A stretch of 64,000 nucleotides of DNA. Origin: Agapanthus africanus (Eukaryota > Streptophyta > Magnoliopsida > Asparagales > Amaryllidaceae). Below are positions 1 to 10,884 of this stretch, piece by piece; within the stretch, counting starts at the first letter, position 1; the number at the start of each line of letters is the position of its first letter. The notes below the pieces were generated by a model, which was not told the origin of the DNA, searched no databases, and was given only the letters and a program-made list of their open reading frames with translations. The stretch lies in NCBI GenBank assembly GCA_030015575.1, contig JASDDO010000006.1, positions 322,200,361 through 322,264,360 of the forward strand, in the 5' to 3' direction. The translations under genes were made by a program, and so were the position numbers.

Positions 1-2218
1 GAAAATTCCCAAGTCTTTTGTGTGCAAGTGGAGTTAGCAGAAGGGCGAAGCTCCGACGAACTTCCGACGGCAATCCAAAGAGATTCCGAGGACGAAACGA
101 CGCACTGGCAATTCCCACCTCTTCCTCCTTCTCTCTTCTAGTCTAATAACCCGTAAGTCCCTATTTCTTCCTTTTTCTCTATTTTAAAAATATTCAAAAC
201 TAAAACCCGACGGAAGTGGAGTTAGTCCGACTTCCGATTCGGTTTTCTTTAAAAACTACACTTTTCCATAACGAAATAAAACCATACTCTTATATGTTGA
301 CTAATAAACATTAACAAACTTAATAAAACAAGTTGACATCAAACTAATCATTTTTGTAACTTTTATTATACTTTTTCAGAAAAATACCATATAGTTTAGC
401 TTCGACATAAACCATCATAATTTCTTTTTATACCTTTAGATAACTCATGAGGTAATGACCTATCTCCTCACAACACACATATCTAATATTGCACGATGGA
501 ATTTGAGAACATAGATTTGGGAAAACACGACTTTACATATAACTATCTTCAACTTATAAAACATTTTTCTACAAGAAATGTATTTTAACAAATCTTTAAA
601 ATTGCGCCTCTACAACCTATTTTGGGAAACCCGTTCGGGATGGTATGGATTATCGCATATCCTCGGGTTCAGTAGAGTGAGACGCAGACCTCCGCAAGGA
701 GTATATGATCTCGAAAAATTTAAAATACAATTTTCTTTAGAAAATGTGATTTCTATTATAAATAAAACTTATATTTTTATAAATAAATATATACGTAATT
801 ATTATCAAAATATCTATTTTTAATATTTATAATATTTCACATTTCCAAAATTCAAGAAAAATATCTCATTTACAAGAAAATACCATACAAATCCAATATT
901 ACAAATAAATACCATATATTATGAAATTAGGTTTTATTCACTAGAAATGTCACGTTGATAAAATATACATCCATGAAAACTCTAAGGATGATAATAAAAT
1001 ACTTGAGGTGTATTTTGAAAATTATACAAAATTATTATTTACATAAACCTCCCTCAAGTTATTCTAAATTACAATAACGACCCTAGTAAACATAGCTTTA
1101 AGCGGGACCGGTCTCTTGAGCCTCAGGGAGCTGGAGATATGGGTGCTTGCCTATTTAAGGTAGACAACTTAACAAACGGTGTTATCAACACGGTAATTGT
1201 CTTTGAAAAAGACACAAATCCTGCCGTCCATGTGCAGCAGTTACGATAGCACCAAAACATAATTCAGGACTTCAATTTCTTTTCTAATTGTCTGACTCAG
1301 ACTGAGTCTCAATATAATCAATCTGATTTGAATATGATTCAAGTATCAAACTACAATTCAATATAAATCCATGAAGCTATATATTCAATCTGTTCAATCT
1401 AATCAATCTATATTGACCGAACCGAACTGTGAATATAAATCCATCTACATGATTCTCCAGTTACATCCATTTACTGATATCATGGCTTCGGCAAGTCATC
1501 CATCTACATACAATATACAATTCAAACAATACAAACAATACAATCAAGATATCGCGGGGTTTATAAGGGGTAGATTGATACGGAAGGTGTTAGAAGTGGC
1601 ATGAGATAGCACCCATAAAGACACCTAACCGGAATTCAATTGCCGTTGTACTGTGGATGAACGGTTCCTTGTACTCCATATACCGTAGTCTCTAGTCTAG
1701 TGAGACTCCTCTCGTATACACTGGCCTCTTCGGTACCAAGCTACAAACAACAGCGTTAACATAAAATACAACATTATAACAATATACTCTCTATTCTGTC
1801 TATTCCATTCTTGTCTATTTACGGGACTTACCGAGTGATTTGTTCGTTGACGACATTCTCTTTCTTCTTCTTTGGAATGTCATCAGGTGATTCGGACTTA
1901 CTGGAGATCGAGCCCACCAGCAAGGATTTGGACCAGCTAGCTTTCGACCCAGAGCTTTAGATTTCTTGTACACATTTACATTCTGTATTTTCCATTTTTG
2001 TTATGCCACTGTTTAGGCATTGCTTCCCATTCCATGTATTTATTTTTTAGATGTATTGTAAAAAGAATGTTAATAAATAATGTTATTGTTCATTTACATC
2101 CTGTCTCTTATGCATTTTACTTATATTGCTTAGATACGCTTAGCGTGTTTACTTCTGAGTAAATACGTAGCGGCATCGTTATATTCTCTGTCTGTATACT
2201 GGAAAGCGGGGCGTGACA
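1..2218 (+). repeat. A1 left LTR (5' part off window)
   Basis: Matches the right LTR of A1 from 4409 onward, so about 600 bases of this LTR lie left of the window. It ends GCGGGGCGTGACA, the same terminus as in the other Tekay-type LTRs here. It holds a GTAAGT donor-like site at 153-158, a pyrimidine-rich stretch with CAG at 1884-1886, and AATAAA-type signals near 2070. The open stretches inside it have no recognisable protein similarity. Confidence 0.85.
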
Positions 2219-2412
2219 GGTTTTGTTGGTGGCCCATGCAGGTTAGAGCTGTATGGAACCCTACAATGCAATTCAGTTCTGCGTGGACAACCTAAGCAAT
2301 ATAACACAAGAACCGGCAACTGAAAACATTCTTTACAATTCATACTTCTTGAATCTTATCATTTCATATAGTTTGAATCTGTCCTAACCCAAAAAAAATT
2401 TCTTTCAAGGTT
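2219..2412 (+). other. A1 leader between LTR and gag
   Basis: A short untranslated leader that starts directly after the LTR terminus. The primer-binding region does not show the plain TGGTATCAGAGCC run seen in the copia elements; TGGTGGCCCATGCAGG is present instead, and the same sequence follows both A2 LTRs. The leader ends at the gag start. Confidence 0.6.
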
Positions 2413-3727
2413 ATGGATTCCCCAAACAACACTAGCACGAATGTCAACAATACTCCCCCACCATTAACACTCACACCTGCCATCGGCACTCCGATCAACG
2501 AGCAGACGGTTCTGCTTGAGGCAATCTGCAGCCTCCTGGAAAGACAGCAGCAGCGAACTGCTATCCTGATGAACCGACCAGAGGTTGAAGCACCTGGGGG
2601 TGAAGCAATTCTGGGCCTTGCACCCAAGCAGTTCGCAGGAAAAGAGAGCCTTCTAGAAACTGAGGAATGGTCTTAAAGCATTGAAGATGATCTAGCAGCG
2701 GCACAAGTGCCAGAGATAGCTTGGGCCCGAGTTGCAAAGCTGCAGCTCATTGATAATGCATGGGTTTGGTGGAAGGCGGAAGAAAGTCGTCTTCATCAGC
2801 CTATCGAATGGAAGACTTTCTATGACATGTTCGATACAAAGTACTTCCCTAAGACTGCCCGCTTTGATATGGAGCAATAGTTCATACATTTGCAACAAGG
2901 TTCAATGTGGACCAAATCAGTAGATGAGTATGATGCTGAGTTTACCATGCTCAGTAGGTGAGATATGTCTCAATATTCGATTTTATATCACATACTACAC
3001 AGTTAATACAAGACTGTAACAGGTTTGCGGCCCATCTCATACCGACTGCTGAGATCAGGGCTAGAAGATTTCAGTAAGGGTTGGACCCGGAAATCTAAGT
3101 TGCATTAGCTACAGGGGATTTCCCAACCCATGATTTGGCTTTGAAGGCTGCCCGACGATATGAGACAGTGGTGAAGATGAAGGGCAGACCTTAATTTGCC
3201 GTAGTGAAGCGCCCTGCCACTCAGATGGCAGGAGGAGCCTCTTCAAGACTAACTGTGGACCCGAGAAGACCGGAAGTAACAGATAACCAGTCGAGTCCCG
3301 ATTTTTGCTTTTATTGCAAGAGGGAAGGACATTTAGTGAAGGATTGTAGGTGCGCAAAAGGCCTGTGCTTAGTTTGTGGCGCACCAATCACAGAATTGGA
3401 AACTGTCCTTATAGACGCAACCCAGCTCACACACCCACCAACTATCCGCAGCGGCCAACTATCCAGGCTCTTGCACCTCGTCTAGCACTCCCAGCTCCAC
3501 CACCTGCACAGCCTACTCGCCAATTCCATCAGTCACTGAGGAACATACCCCAAGGACAGAGGAATGTGCCTTCGGCTAGGAGGAATGAACCACGGCGTCA
3601 GGCTTTCCTTTTAGCTGCCGAAGAAGCAGAGGCCGTAGACCAAGGTAAACCTGGTAATTTCCTTAACTCTTTTCAAATCTCTCGCATTCTTTCATTCTCT
3701 CACATATTTTTCATACACTACCAATAG
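2413..3727 (+). pseudogene. A1 gag remnant (Ty3/gypsy)
   Basis: Nucleocapsid-capsid gene of a gypsy element, recognised by similarity to the A2 gag (55385 onward): the same N-terminal MDSPNNTSTNVNNTPP start, the KQFAGKES capsid region, and a zinc knuckle of CX2CX4HX4C type (CFYCKREGHLVKDC). Gag would package the element RNA into cytoplasmic particles. It is broken, with several interruptions, and no protease, reverse transcriptase or integrase follows. An AT-rich stretch with intron-like ends lies at the same place as in A2. The sequence after the zinc knuckle is rich in Pro, Arg and Gln, as is usual for this family. Confidence 0.75.
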
Positions 3728-3797
3728 TTCTATCACCAAACTTTCCTTGAATCTGTTACACTTTTCTTTTACAAATTTCGAGAACGAAATTTTTATA

Positions 3798-3809
3798 AGG
3801 AGGGTAGAA
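3798..3809 (+). other. A1 polypurine tract
   Basis: AAGGAGGGTAGAA immediately precedes the right LTR start (TGTAGCAATCC). An ACGAAATTTTTATAAGG context just before it is also seen before the A2 LTR and is typical of Del/Tekay elements. Confidence 0.75.
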
Positions 3810-3911
3810 TGTAGCAATCCTAAAGTTTCTGTACAATTTTTTCAAAAATACAGAAAGGGGTACTTGAGCCTGAGCACAAGTTATAAGTTTGATTTGCTTT
3901 TGAACAGCAAG

Positions 3912-3993
3912 AAGGAACTTGTAGCTCATTGGTAAGACCTTGCACTGCTGAACCAAACCACCAGAGTTCAAATCCTATCAGCCACACATTTTT
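3912..3993 (+). other. tRNA-like unit in A1 LTR (Pol III box matches)
   Basis: TAGCTCATTGG at 3922-3932 fits a Pol III A box and AGTTCAAATCC at 3965-3975 fits a B box, 33 bases apart. A run of seven T follows at about 3987-3993, the form of a Pol III stop. The same unit occurs in both A2 LTRs. The arms do not fold into a good full cloverleaf, so it is more likely a tRNA-derived SINE head captured by the ancestral LTR than a tRNA gene. Whether it is transcribed cannot be seen. Confidence 0.5.
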
Positions 3994-4350
3994 TTAATTA
4001 AATTCTTTTAATTTTTTAGAAGCCTAAAGGTCTACACGTGCACAACACGTAAAACCAAGAGTCGCATATAAATCAAACGAGTCCACTGCAGTAGACCAAG
4101 CGTCAGGGACACGTGGCGGAAAGACGAGCCCCGACTCGGGCCAGCGAACCGCTTGAATCGGCCGGCGCCGCCGGGTTAACTCGGTCCGATCCCTAAATTT
4201 CTTTAACCCCCTGCACCTTTTGGCCTACCCTACCCCCTGCACTATTTAAATTCTTCGCAATTAACCAGAGAATTAAAATACTCCCATTTAATTCATTTTA
4301 ATACAAATTTTTAATACACACTTTCACTACCCTAAAACCCTAATTTTTCC

Positions 4351-4358
4351 TATAAATA
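4351..4358 (+). promoter_or_regulatory. TATA box of A1 right LTR
   Basis: TATAAATA lies in a run of CCCTAA-like, C-rich sequence, with the same placement as the TATAAATA boxes of both A2 LTRs. It is the likely Pol II promoter core, so transcription would start about 30 bases downstream. Confidence 0.6.
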
Positions 4359-4479
4359 CCACCTCAAATCACCCCTCCTCACTCCCAAATCCCTGCCCAA
4401 ACTCTCAAGAAAATTCCCAAGTCTTTTGTGTGCAAGTCGAGTTAGCAAAAGGGCGAAACTCCGACGAACATCCGACGGC

Positions 4480-4484
4480 ACTCC
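4480..4484 (+). other. Target-site duplication of B, left copy
   Basis: ACTCC here and at 12401-12405 flank element B. The two A1 LTR halves join at this point when compared with the left LTR near base 90. Confidence 0.85.
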
Positions 4485-6571
4485 TGTTGGATATATGTAT
4501 GCCCTAGAGGCCATTATATGATAGTGGATGTATTTGTACATGTATATATATTCAATATACATTCTTGCTCGACATGATAGTATGCTATCTGGTTCTTCTT
4601 TATCTGACATGTTGATTTGATCATGCTTTTATTCATTCATACATGCTGATAAAGCCCTGAGGATATCGGCTTGACTACGGTGATTATGATGGAGATCGTA
4701 CTAGTGGGATGTCTGTAGTTTATAAGTATATCCTGAAATGTCCCTAGTCGAAGGTATATCAAGACGGGGCATCGATATACCAGAGTAGACTAGCGTATAT
4801 GATACTAGACCCATATGATGGGCGATGAACGTTCCCACATTCATCGATGTTTGACATCGAGATCGTATACGGGTGCTCAGTGGTGACTAGGTACACTGGA
4901 CGGACTCACCGAGAACTCCTATATGGAATTATATCTATCGTCGGATAGCAGTTCTCAGGTAACACTGGTACAGGTTAGTCTGTAGACCCGAGATCGTCAT
5001 AGAGTTTTGTGTGCTCTCCCACTGTACTTTGATTACCACCCTACCACGGTTCTACTGAGTCGTGCAAACAGGTAGCCGTTGGGTGCAGTCCCGAGACACA
5101 CGAAGGCGATGAGAGATAGGAGGGGTTTCGTCTCTCCCGGTATTGGGAGTTGATGCTGTGCTGTGCCCGACTGGTTATATCAGTAAGTCCCTGGCCAGGG
5201 CTGCTGAGATTTACTGATAAGTGTTATCAGTAGTTTCTCGATCTGTTATAGACCATTCACCGGCACGACTTATTGAGTTATTGGGGTCGACGTGACCATC
5301 CCTAGGCTCGATATGCGGCATATCTGACGAAGAGACTGGACTGTACGGTAGTGTTGTCGGTTGGCTCGACGGGAGTTGTAGCAGGTTCGCTTGCTTTCTT
5401 CTGATCGCTCAATACCCGGGTGGCCGTTATGTTTAGCTGACCGCTTGCGGCTTGGTGGTGCTTGATATGATCATCACCCACTGCCGGCGTATTGACGAGT
5501 CTTGGAGTCCCACAAAGGAGTTACCTAGTCCAGGCGAAACGTTATGGTGCGCGTATGCGATATGCGCATGGATCCGGTTAAAATGCGCGTATGGGATACC
5601 GTATATTGATCGGGCGGCTTGCTTTTGGTGGGGTCGTATGTGATATGGCCGGATTGATAAATCAAGTGTTGATTTATCATTTAACCATTAGTTTCTCACT
5701 AGAAATCCTTTCTTGTGTTTGATGCATGTATGCATGCATGTATGCTTTCTTTCTAGATTCATGCACATATGGATGTGCATACATACATACATACATACAT
5801 CATCCTTCATGGTTGATTACACATTGAAAATGGTGGCAATATAAGACTCACACCATGGTTTAAATATATGGATTATTATTTACTTTTTTGTTAAAACAAA
5901 AGAAAAGAAGAAAAAGGATAATTCATGGTTTGTTTCTACATCCTTCGTTAACCTAACCATGCTCACCTACTTCTAACCATGGATTAACCTTCTCTTTGTG
6001 TTTTAACTCAAATTAAATAATATCTTAAACATTTAACCATGGTTTGAGATGAGAAGTGATAAATATATATACATATATTTTCATTTTCTTTTCAAAGGGT
6101 TAATCTTTTACTCTTGTTCAAAGAAAAGCCATCATCTTCTTCTTCCTTCCTATTTTGCTCTCTAGACTTTTGTAGTGATAAAAATACTTAACAAGATAGG
6201 ATTTTGAAGTGAGAATAAGAACCACAACATCATTCTACACAAGTCTAGCCCACTTATTTAGAGTGTTAGCTTCATTTCATTCTCTTGGAAAAGTGAAGTT
6301 GTTAGCTTGGACAAGGAGTTTCGGGTGGATCGTCGTGGACACTAGAAGACCTCAAGCGAACCTTCCTCCAACCCTCAAGTGGCCAAGGAGTCTAGCGTAG
6401 GGAGCTACAAAGGTTGTACTCTCGAAACCCTAGTCTTTCTTGCCTTTAAAGTTTTGAAACCCTAATTTTCTAGGATAGATCCTTTGTATGCTTACTTAAC
6501 ACCATAAAAATCTAATCTTTATGACATGTGATGCTTCCAAACCTTTCATAGGGTGCTAGGTAAACTTAACA
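4485..6571 (+). repeat. B left LTR
   Basis: 2087 bp, beginning TGTTGGATATATG and ending AACTTAACA, followed after one base by the primer site. Its core (GACCGGACTGTACGG and neighbouring blocks) is shared with all copia LTRs in the window. Near 5720-5801 it has ATGC- and CATA-type simple repeats. Confidence 0.9.
5721..5801 (+). repeat. Simple repeats ATGC/CATA in B LTR
   Basis: A GATGCATGTATGC-type stretch at 5721-5745 and a CATA run at 5777-5801 around a small palindrome (TGCACATATGGATGTGCA). The right LTR carries the same array at about 11550-11630. Confidence 0.75.
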
Positions 6572-9068
6572 TTGGTATCAGAGCCGACCTAGAACATTAG
6601 GCGACACTTTTACAAAGTAAAAACTCCGATCGGATCAAAATACGGTATTTCGGGACCCTCTCTGGACATTTTTCAAAATCTGTTGTTTTTCAGAATTAAA
6701 AATACTTAAAAAATACAGCAGGAAAATCTAAGACAAACCCTGAAATACGAAGCAGTGAACAGTAAATACTGCCGCGGAACCGCGGCAAAAGCTTGCTTAG
6801 GCCGCGGCTCCGCGGCCGTATAGGTGATTCACTGGCTCGTTTTCATATGGTTTTTCTCCTACCTGCAAGTGTATATTTTTGGGTATGTTTAATCTGAATC
6901 TAGTACTGAATATTCTGGGGATGGTTTTGGACTCGACGATTCGATCGGAATTTTCATTTCGTGGCTTTTCCGGGTAAATTAGAAAGTATTGAAGTGTTCG
7001 AACGAGTATCATTTGCTCACTTTTCACGGGGTTTAAATCTTTTGGAGATACGTGCAAGTTTTGTGGTGGACCCTCTAGAAGACAACAAACCTTAACTCGA
7101 TTATGTGATCTTCTTGAACTGCCCTTTGAACCTTAGGGTTTGGGGCAGTACGGCGTGCCACATGTGAGGCGTTGGCTTGACCCTTCTACGGCTGGACCGC
7201 TACTACTGTGTCACACTCCGGGTTTTTGAACTCCGCTTAAGTGTTGAGCTTTAGGGAATCTTGGGTATTTGATCGTTCGTTCGAAAACTTTAATACTGTC
7301 TATTTATCTGGAATGTGATGCAATGTGTGGAATTCATATTACTAGACATGAAATACGAAGTATGTGATATTTCGCATTTACGATGTCTAAAGAGAATGTG
7401 GATTCCAGATGTTGCAGTTTTACACTTTCTTTTCTGTGACCGTAAGTGTAGTATGTAGTGGTATTGCCGATTGTCGTTGCTATACGTCGACGACAATCGG
7501 TGTATGCATACTTACTTACGTTGATGATATGAGATATTATGTGTTGCTGAGATATGATGTGCAGGATTGTCGCGATTGAATAGCCGGGGTTTTTTTATGT
7601 GAGATGAGAGTTTTATATTTTCATTCATGTAAATTCAAATGTAATGTAATATTCTTTTATTTGGGGCACTTCTGGGTTGAGGTTGATGCCACCAGTGTTG
7701 TATATTATTTACTTTTCCGCATTAGGATGGACCCAAGGAGGGGAGCACAGGTGACCGGGTTCTGGGGTTCAGTGGGAGGCCATCTCGAGGAGTCGAGACC
7801 GGGTCTCCTAAACTCCAGAATTGGTAGGGTCGCTTGCCGCTCTCGTAGGGGTCCAGGATGTGGGCTTGGCTATTCATCGCGACTGTGGAATCCGTATTTT
7901 CTATTTTGGCTAAATACTAAATACGGACGTCCTAGTATATCCCACATTATATCTATGTTTCTGCTGCCTGTGTTCTGTGATATCTGAGACGATTGATATA
8001 TTATATATATGATATATAGTAGACGTTGCTTATGTTTTACACCCGCGCTAGTCCCGTCCCGGTATGCCGTTAGTTAAGTAACCTAACGGTGCATAACGGA
8101 ACATTGCGGCGAATGCGGATGGCATAAGCGTACGTGTTATTTTCGTTTCTTTTCTGTGATTGGATAAGGACTTAAATGATGGGATTACATTAATGTGATT
8201 AATGTAAAGAAAATAAACCTAAAAAGATGTTGTGGAATCGGATTTGAAAACCACTCGGCTATTTATGAAAAAGCTTCATTTCAAAACTGCGCAGCTTAAG
8301 CCACTCCTTTTGAAAACCATTTGATTCTACAACGATATCAAGTTCAAAGTGTTAAAGATTTTCTTAAAAATCATCCGCAACCCTCCGTCATTTTAGGAAG
8401 TAGAGTACTTAGTATTCGTGCTACGTTTGTTGACTATAGTTAAGGCGTAGTGTACGGTAGCTAAGTGATGTCTTCCTACATTGCATATGATGCAGATTAA
8501 TTAGGACATTCTTATGACTTTGTTGACCATAGTTAAGTGTCATGTGAGTGGGTCTAATTAATCAAGAAATGACGGGTAGAACTTGACTGGTACTTATGAT
8601 TTGTTGACCTTAGTTAAGGTCATAAGTACTAGGGGTAAAAACCACATCGGGAATTTCAATAGTTGAAATTTGCAATGAGATTGCATACCTTCCATATGAT
8701 GGTTGGATCCCGATCCCACTGTGGGCAATAGTTGCTCCTAGGAGAGTTTTATAGTTTACAATTAGCTAACTCATTAGGTGTCTAGAAAGGTGTTAACGGG
8801 GCTCCGCCTCTGAGAAAACGAGGTTTACTTTAATTAGGTCCGTGCGAAAGCACGGGGAACCTCCCTCAAGTATCGACACTGGCCTGGCTGAACGGTTAGC
8901 GAAGTTGTAGACTGTAATTAATCCTGGCTAGTTTTTCTTTTTAAGGTTTGAAAGAAAAACTCGATAAAAGCAGTGGGAAACATCGATTAGACAAGATAAT
9001 AACCAATCTGATCTATGCAAGAGCTTTCGCTGAGTGTATTCTTTTCTCTCTCTTAATGGCAGATACCC
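6572..9068 (+). other. B untranslated leader
   Basis: About 2.5 kb without a credible gene. It contains, in order: two GC palindromes (6771-6786 and 6800-6817); a block of about 130 bp almost identical to one in D (7072-7199); a hairpin of 11 bp (7467-7500); a module shared with D and C around 7725-7930; a CCGTTAG/CTAACGG hairpin (8067-8089); and three palindromic TTGAC-type motifs (8427, 8520, 8601). It ends in a pyrimidine-rich stretch just before gag. The order of blocks is the same as in D, which argues for function in RNA packaging, translation or control. Confidence 0.7.
6573..6585 (+). other. B primer-binding site
   Basis: TGGTATCAGAGCC, complementary to the 3' end of plant initiator-Met tRNA, one base after the LTR. 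It primes minus-strand DNA synthesis. Confidence 0.85.
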
Positions 9069-10880
9069 ATGACTGGACTCAAGCTTCTACTAGATAAAAA
9101 CAAACTGAATGGGACCAATTATAAAGACTGGCTGAGGAATCTGAAAATAGCCTTGACTTATGATAAAGTATCATATGTCCTCACGGCTTCAGCCCCGCCC
9201 ATCCCAGGTCCAAAATCTTCTGTTGCGGACATTGAAGTCCGTAAGACATGGAACGCTGACTGTGCCACGGCGAAATACCTCACGCTTGCATCGATGGATA
9301 ACACACATCAAAAGCAGCACGAGGATATGGACATTCACGGCATATTGCTCCATACAAAGGAGTTGTATGGAGAGCAATCCCGCGTACTACGATACGAAGC
9401 ATCAAAGAAATTGTTTCAGATGTGAATGGCCCCTGGCACACCAGTAGGAGACCATGTTCTGAAGATGATAGCTCTTATAGAAGAGCTTGAGGACCTTGGA
9501 TGGACGATGGACAATGAACAATATACGGATATTATTCTACAGTCCCTCCCCTCCACCTTTGCTCAGTTCATAGTGAACTTCAACATGCACGGCATGGAGA
9601 AGGAACTCCCTGAACTCCTTAATATGTTAAGGAGTGCAGAGAGCACTATGAAATTAGCAAAAACTCCCGTTATGACTGTTGGACAATCTTACTCTTCTCG
9701 CCCGAAAGCTAAGGCCAAGGGAAAGAAAAAGAAGAAGCCCACCAATCCTAAGGGTGGAGTTAAAAAGATGAAGGGAAAGGAAAAGTCCAAAGCTGGAGAC
9801 TCGGGGAAAGGCGAATGTTTTCATTGCCACAAGACAGGACATTGGAAGCGCAACTGCACGGAGTACTTAAATCTCAAGAAGAAGCATGGGGATGCTTCTG
9901 CTTCAGGTGCGTTTATGACAGAAAACTGTTTTTCAATAAACTCTGCTTCCTGGGTATTGGATACCGGTTCAGGTTCTCACATTTGCAATTCTATGCAGGG
10001 GCTGAGAAATAGCAAAGTTTTGAAGATAGGTGACCATACTCTCCGCGTTGGAAATGGTTCCAATGTACATACAGTCGCAGTGGGAGAGTATCACTTGGGG
10101 TTGCCATCTAGATGTATTTTGGTTTTGAATCCATGTTATTTTGTACCAAGTATGCTTTGTAATATAATATTCGTTTCTTTGTTAGACAATGAAGGATATA
10201 ATTTTGTATTGCAGAACAATGTTATGAACATTCACCTGAATCAAATGTTGGTTGGGTATGGTACGCTTAATAACGGGATATATGTCCTAAATCAACACAC
10301 AGTTTTCAGTATACAACACACTAATAAAAGAAAACTTTCAGAATTAAATGAAGCTTTTCTTTGGCACTGTAGACTTGGTCATATTAACGAAACAAGACTA
10401 AACAAGTTACACAAAGATGGATATTTAAACTCTTTTGAATATAAATCTTATGCGACTTGCCAGTCTTGTATCAAGGGTAAAATGACCAAAACTCCGTTTA
10501 CAGGACACGGAGAAAGAGCTACTGAGCTCCTAGGCCTCATACATAGTGATGTATGTGGGCCAATGTCTACACAGGCTAGAGGCGGTTTTTCATACTTCAT
10601 TACGTTCACTGAGGATTTCTTAAGATTCGGTCATGTATTTTTATTAAAGCACAAGTCCGAAACTTTCGAGAAATTCATTGAATATAAACAAGAAGTAGAA
10701 AAACAAACCGGCTTGAGTATCAAGATGCTTCGATCAGATCGAGGTGGTGAATATCTCGGTACAGAATTTGCAAACTTCCTAAAAGAGAATGGGATTCTTT
10801 CTCAGCTCACTCCTCCTTACACACCACAGCACAACGGTGTATCAGAACGACGGAATCGGACCCTATTAGATATGGTCCGT
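9069..10880 (+). pseudogene. B gag-protease-integrase remnant (Ty1/copia)
   Basis: Gag opens with MTGLKLLLDKNKLNGTNYKD, the usual copia capsid start with the NYxxW motif, and includes a Lys-rich linker and a zinc knuckle (CFHCHKTGHWKRNC). It is followed by the aspartic protease (LDTGSGSH), the pre-integrase zinc region (HCRLGH and CQSC) and the integrase core (HSDVCGP, RSDRGGEY, PQHNGVSERRNR). Sequence ends abruptly against LTR sequence, so reverse transcriptase and RNase H are missing. It is broken in about two places. D's pol is its close relative and supplies the comparison. Confidence 0.85.
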
Positions 10881-10884
10881 TCCA

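Larger units (their letters stand above)
3810..4484 (+). repeat. A1 right LTR, part 1
   Basis: Starts TGTAGCAATCC after the polypurine tract and runs until copia B interrupts it. It contains a tRNA-like unit near its 5' end, a GC-rich stretch with CGGCCGG-type motifs at about 4120-4190, and a TATA box. The LTR resumes at 12406. Confidence 0.88.

Noticed and set aside
3912-3993. A genuine tRNA gene
   Set aside because: Box matches are present but acceptor and T stems do not pair well, and the unit is repeated only inside LTRs; kept as a tRNA-like unit.
5721-5801. CRISPR-like or functional repeat array
   Set aside because: Plain short-unit simple repeats with no spacers, duplicated only because they sit in an LTR.
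7604-7987. Open frame of 127 codons in B
   Set aside because: Falls in untranslated leader blocks shared with D and C, where the frame is not preserved.
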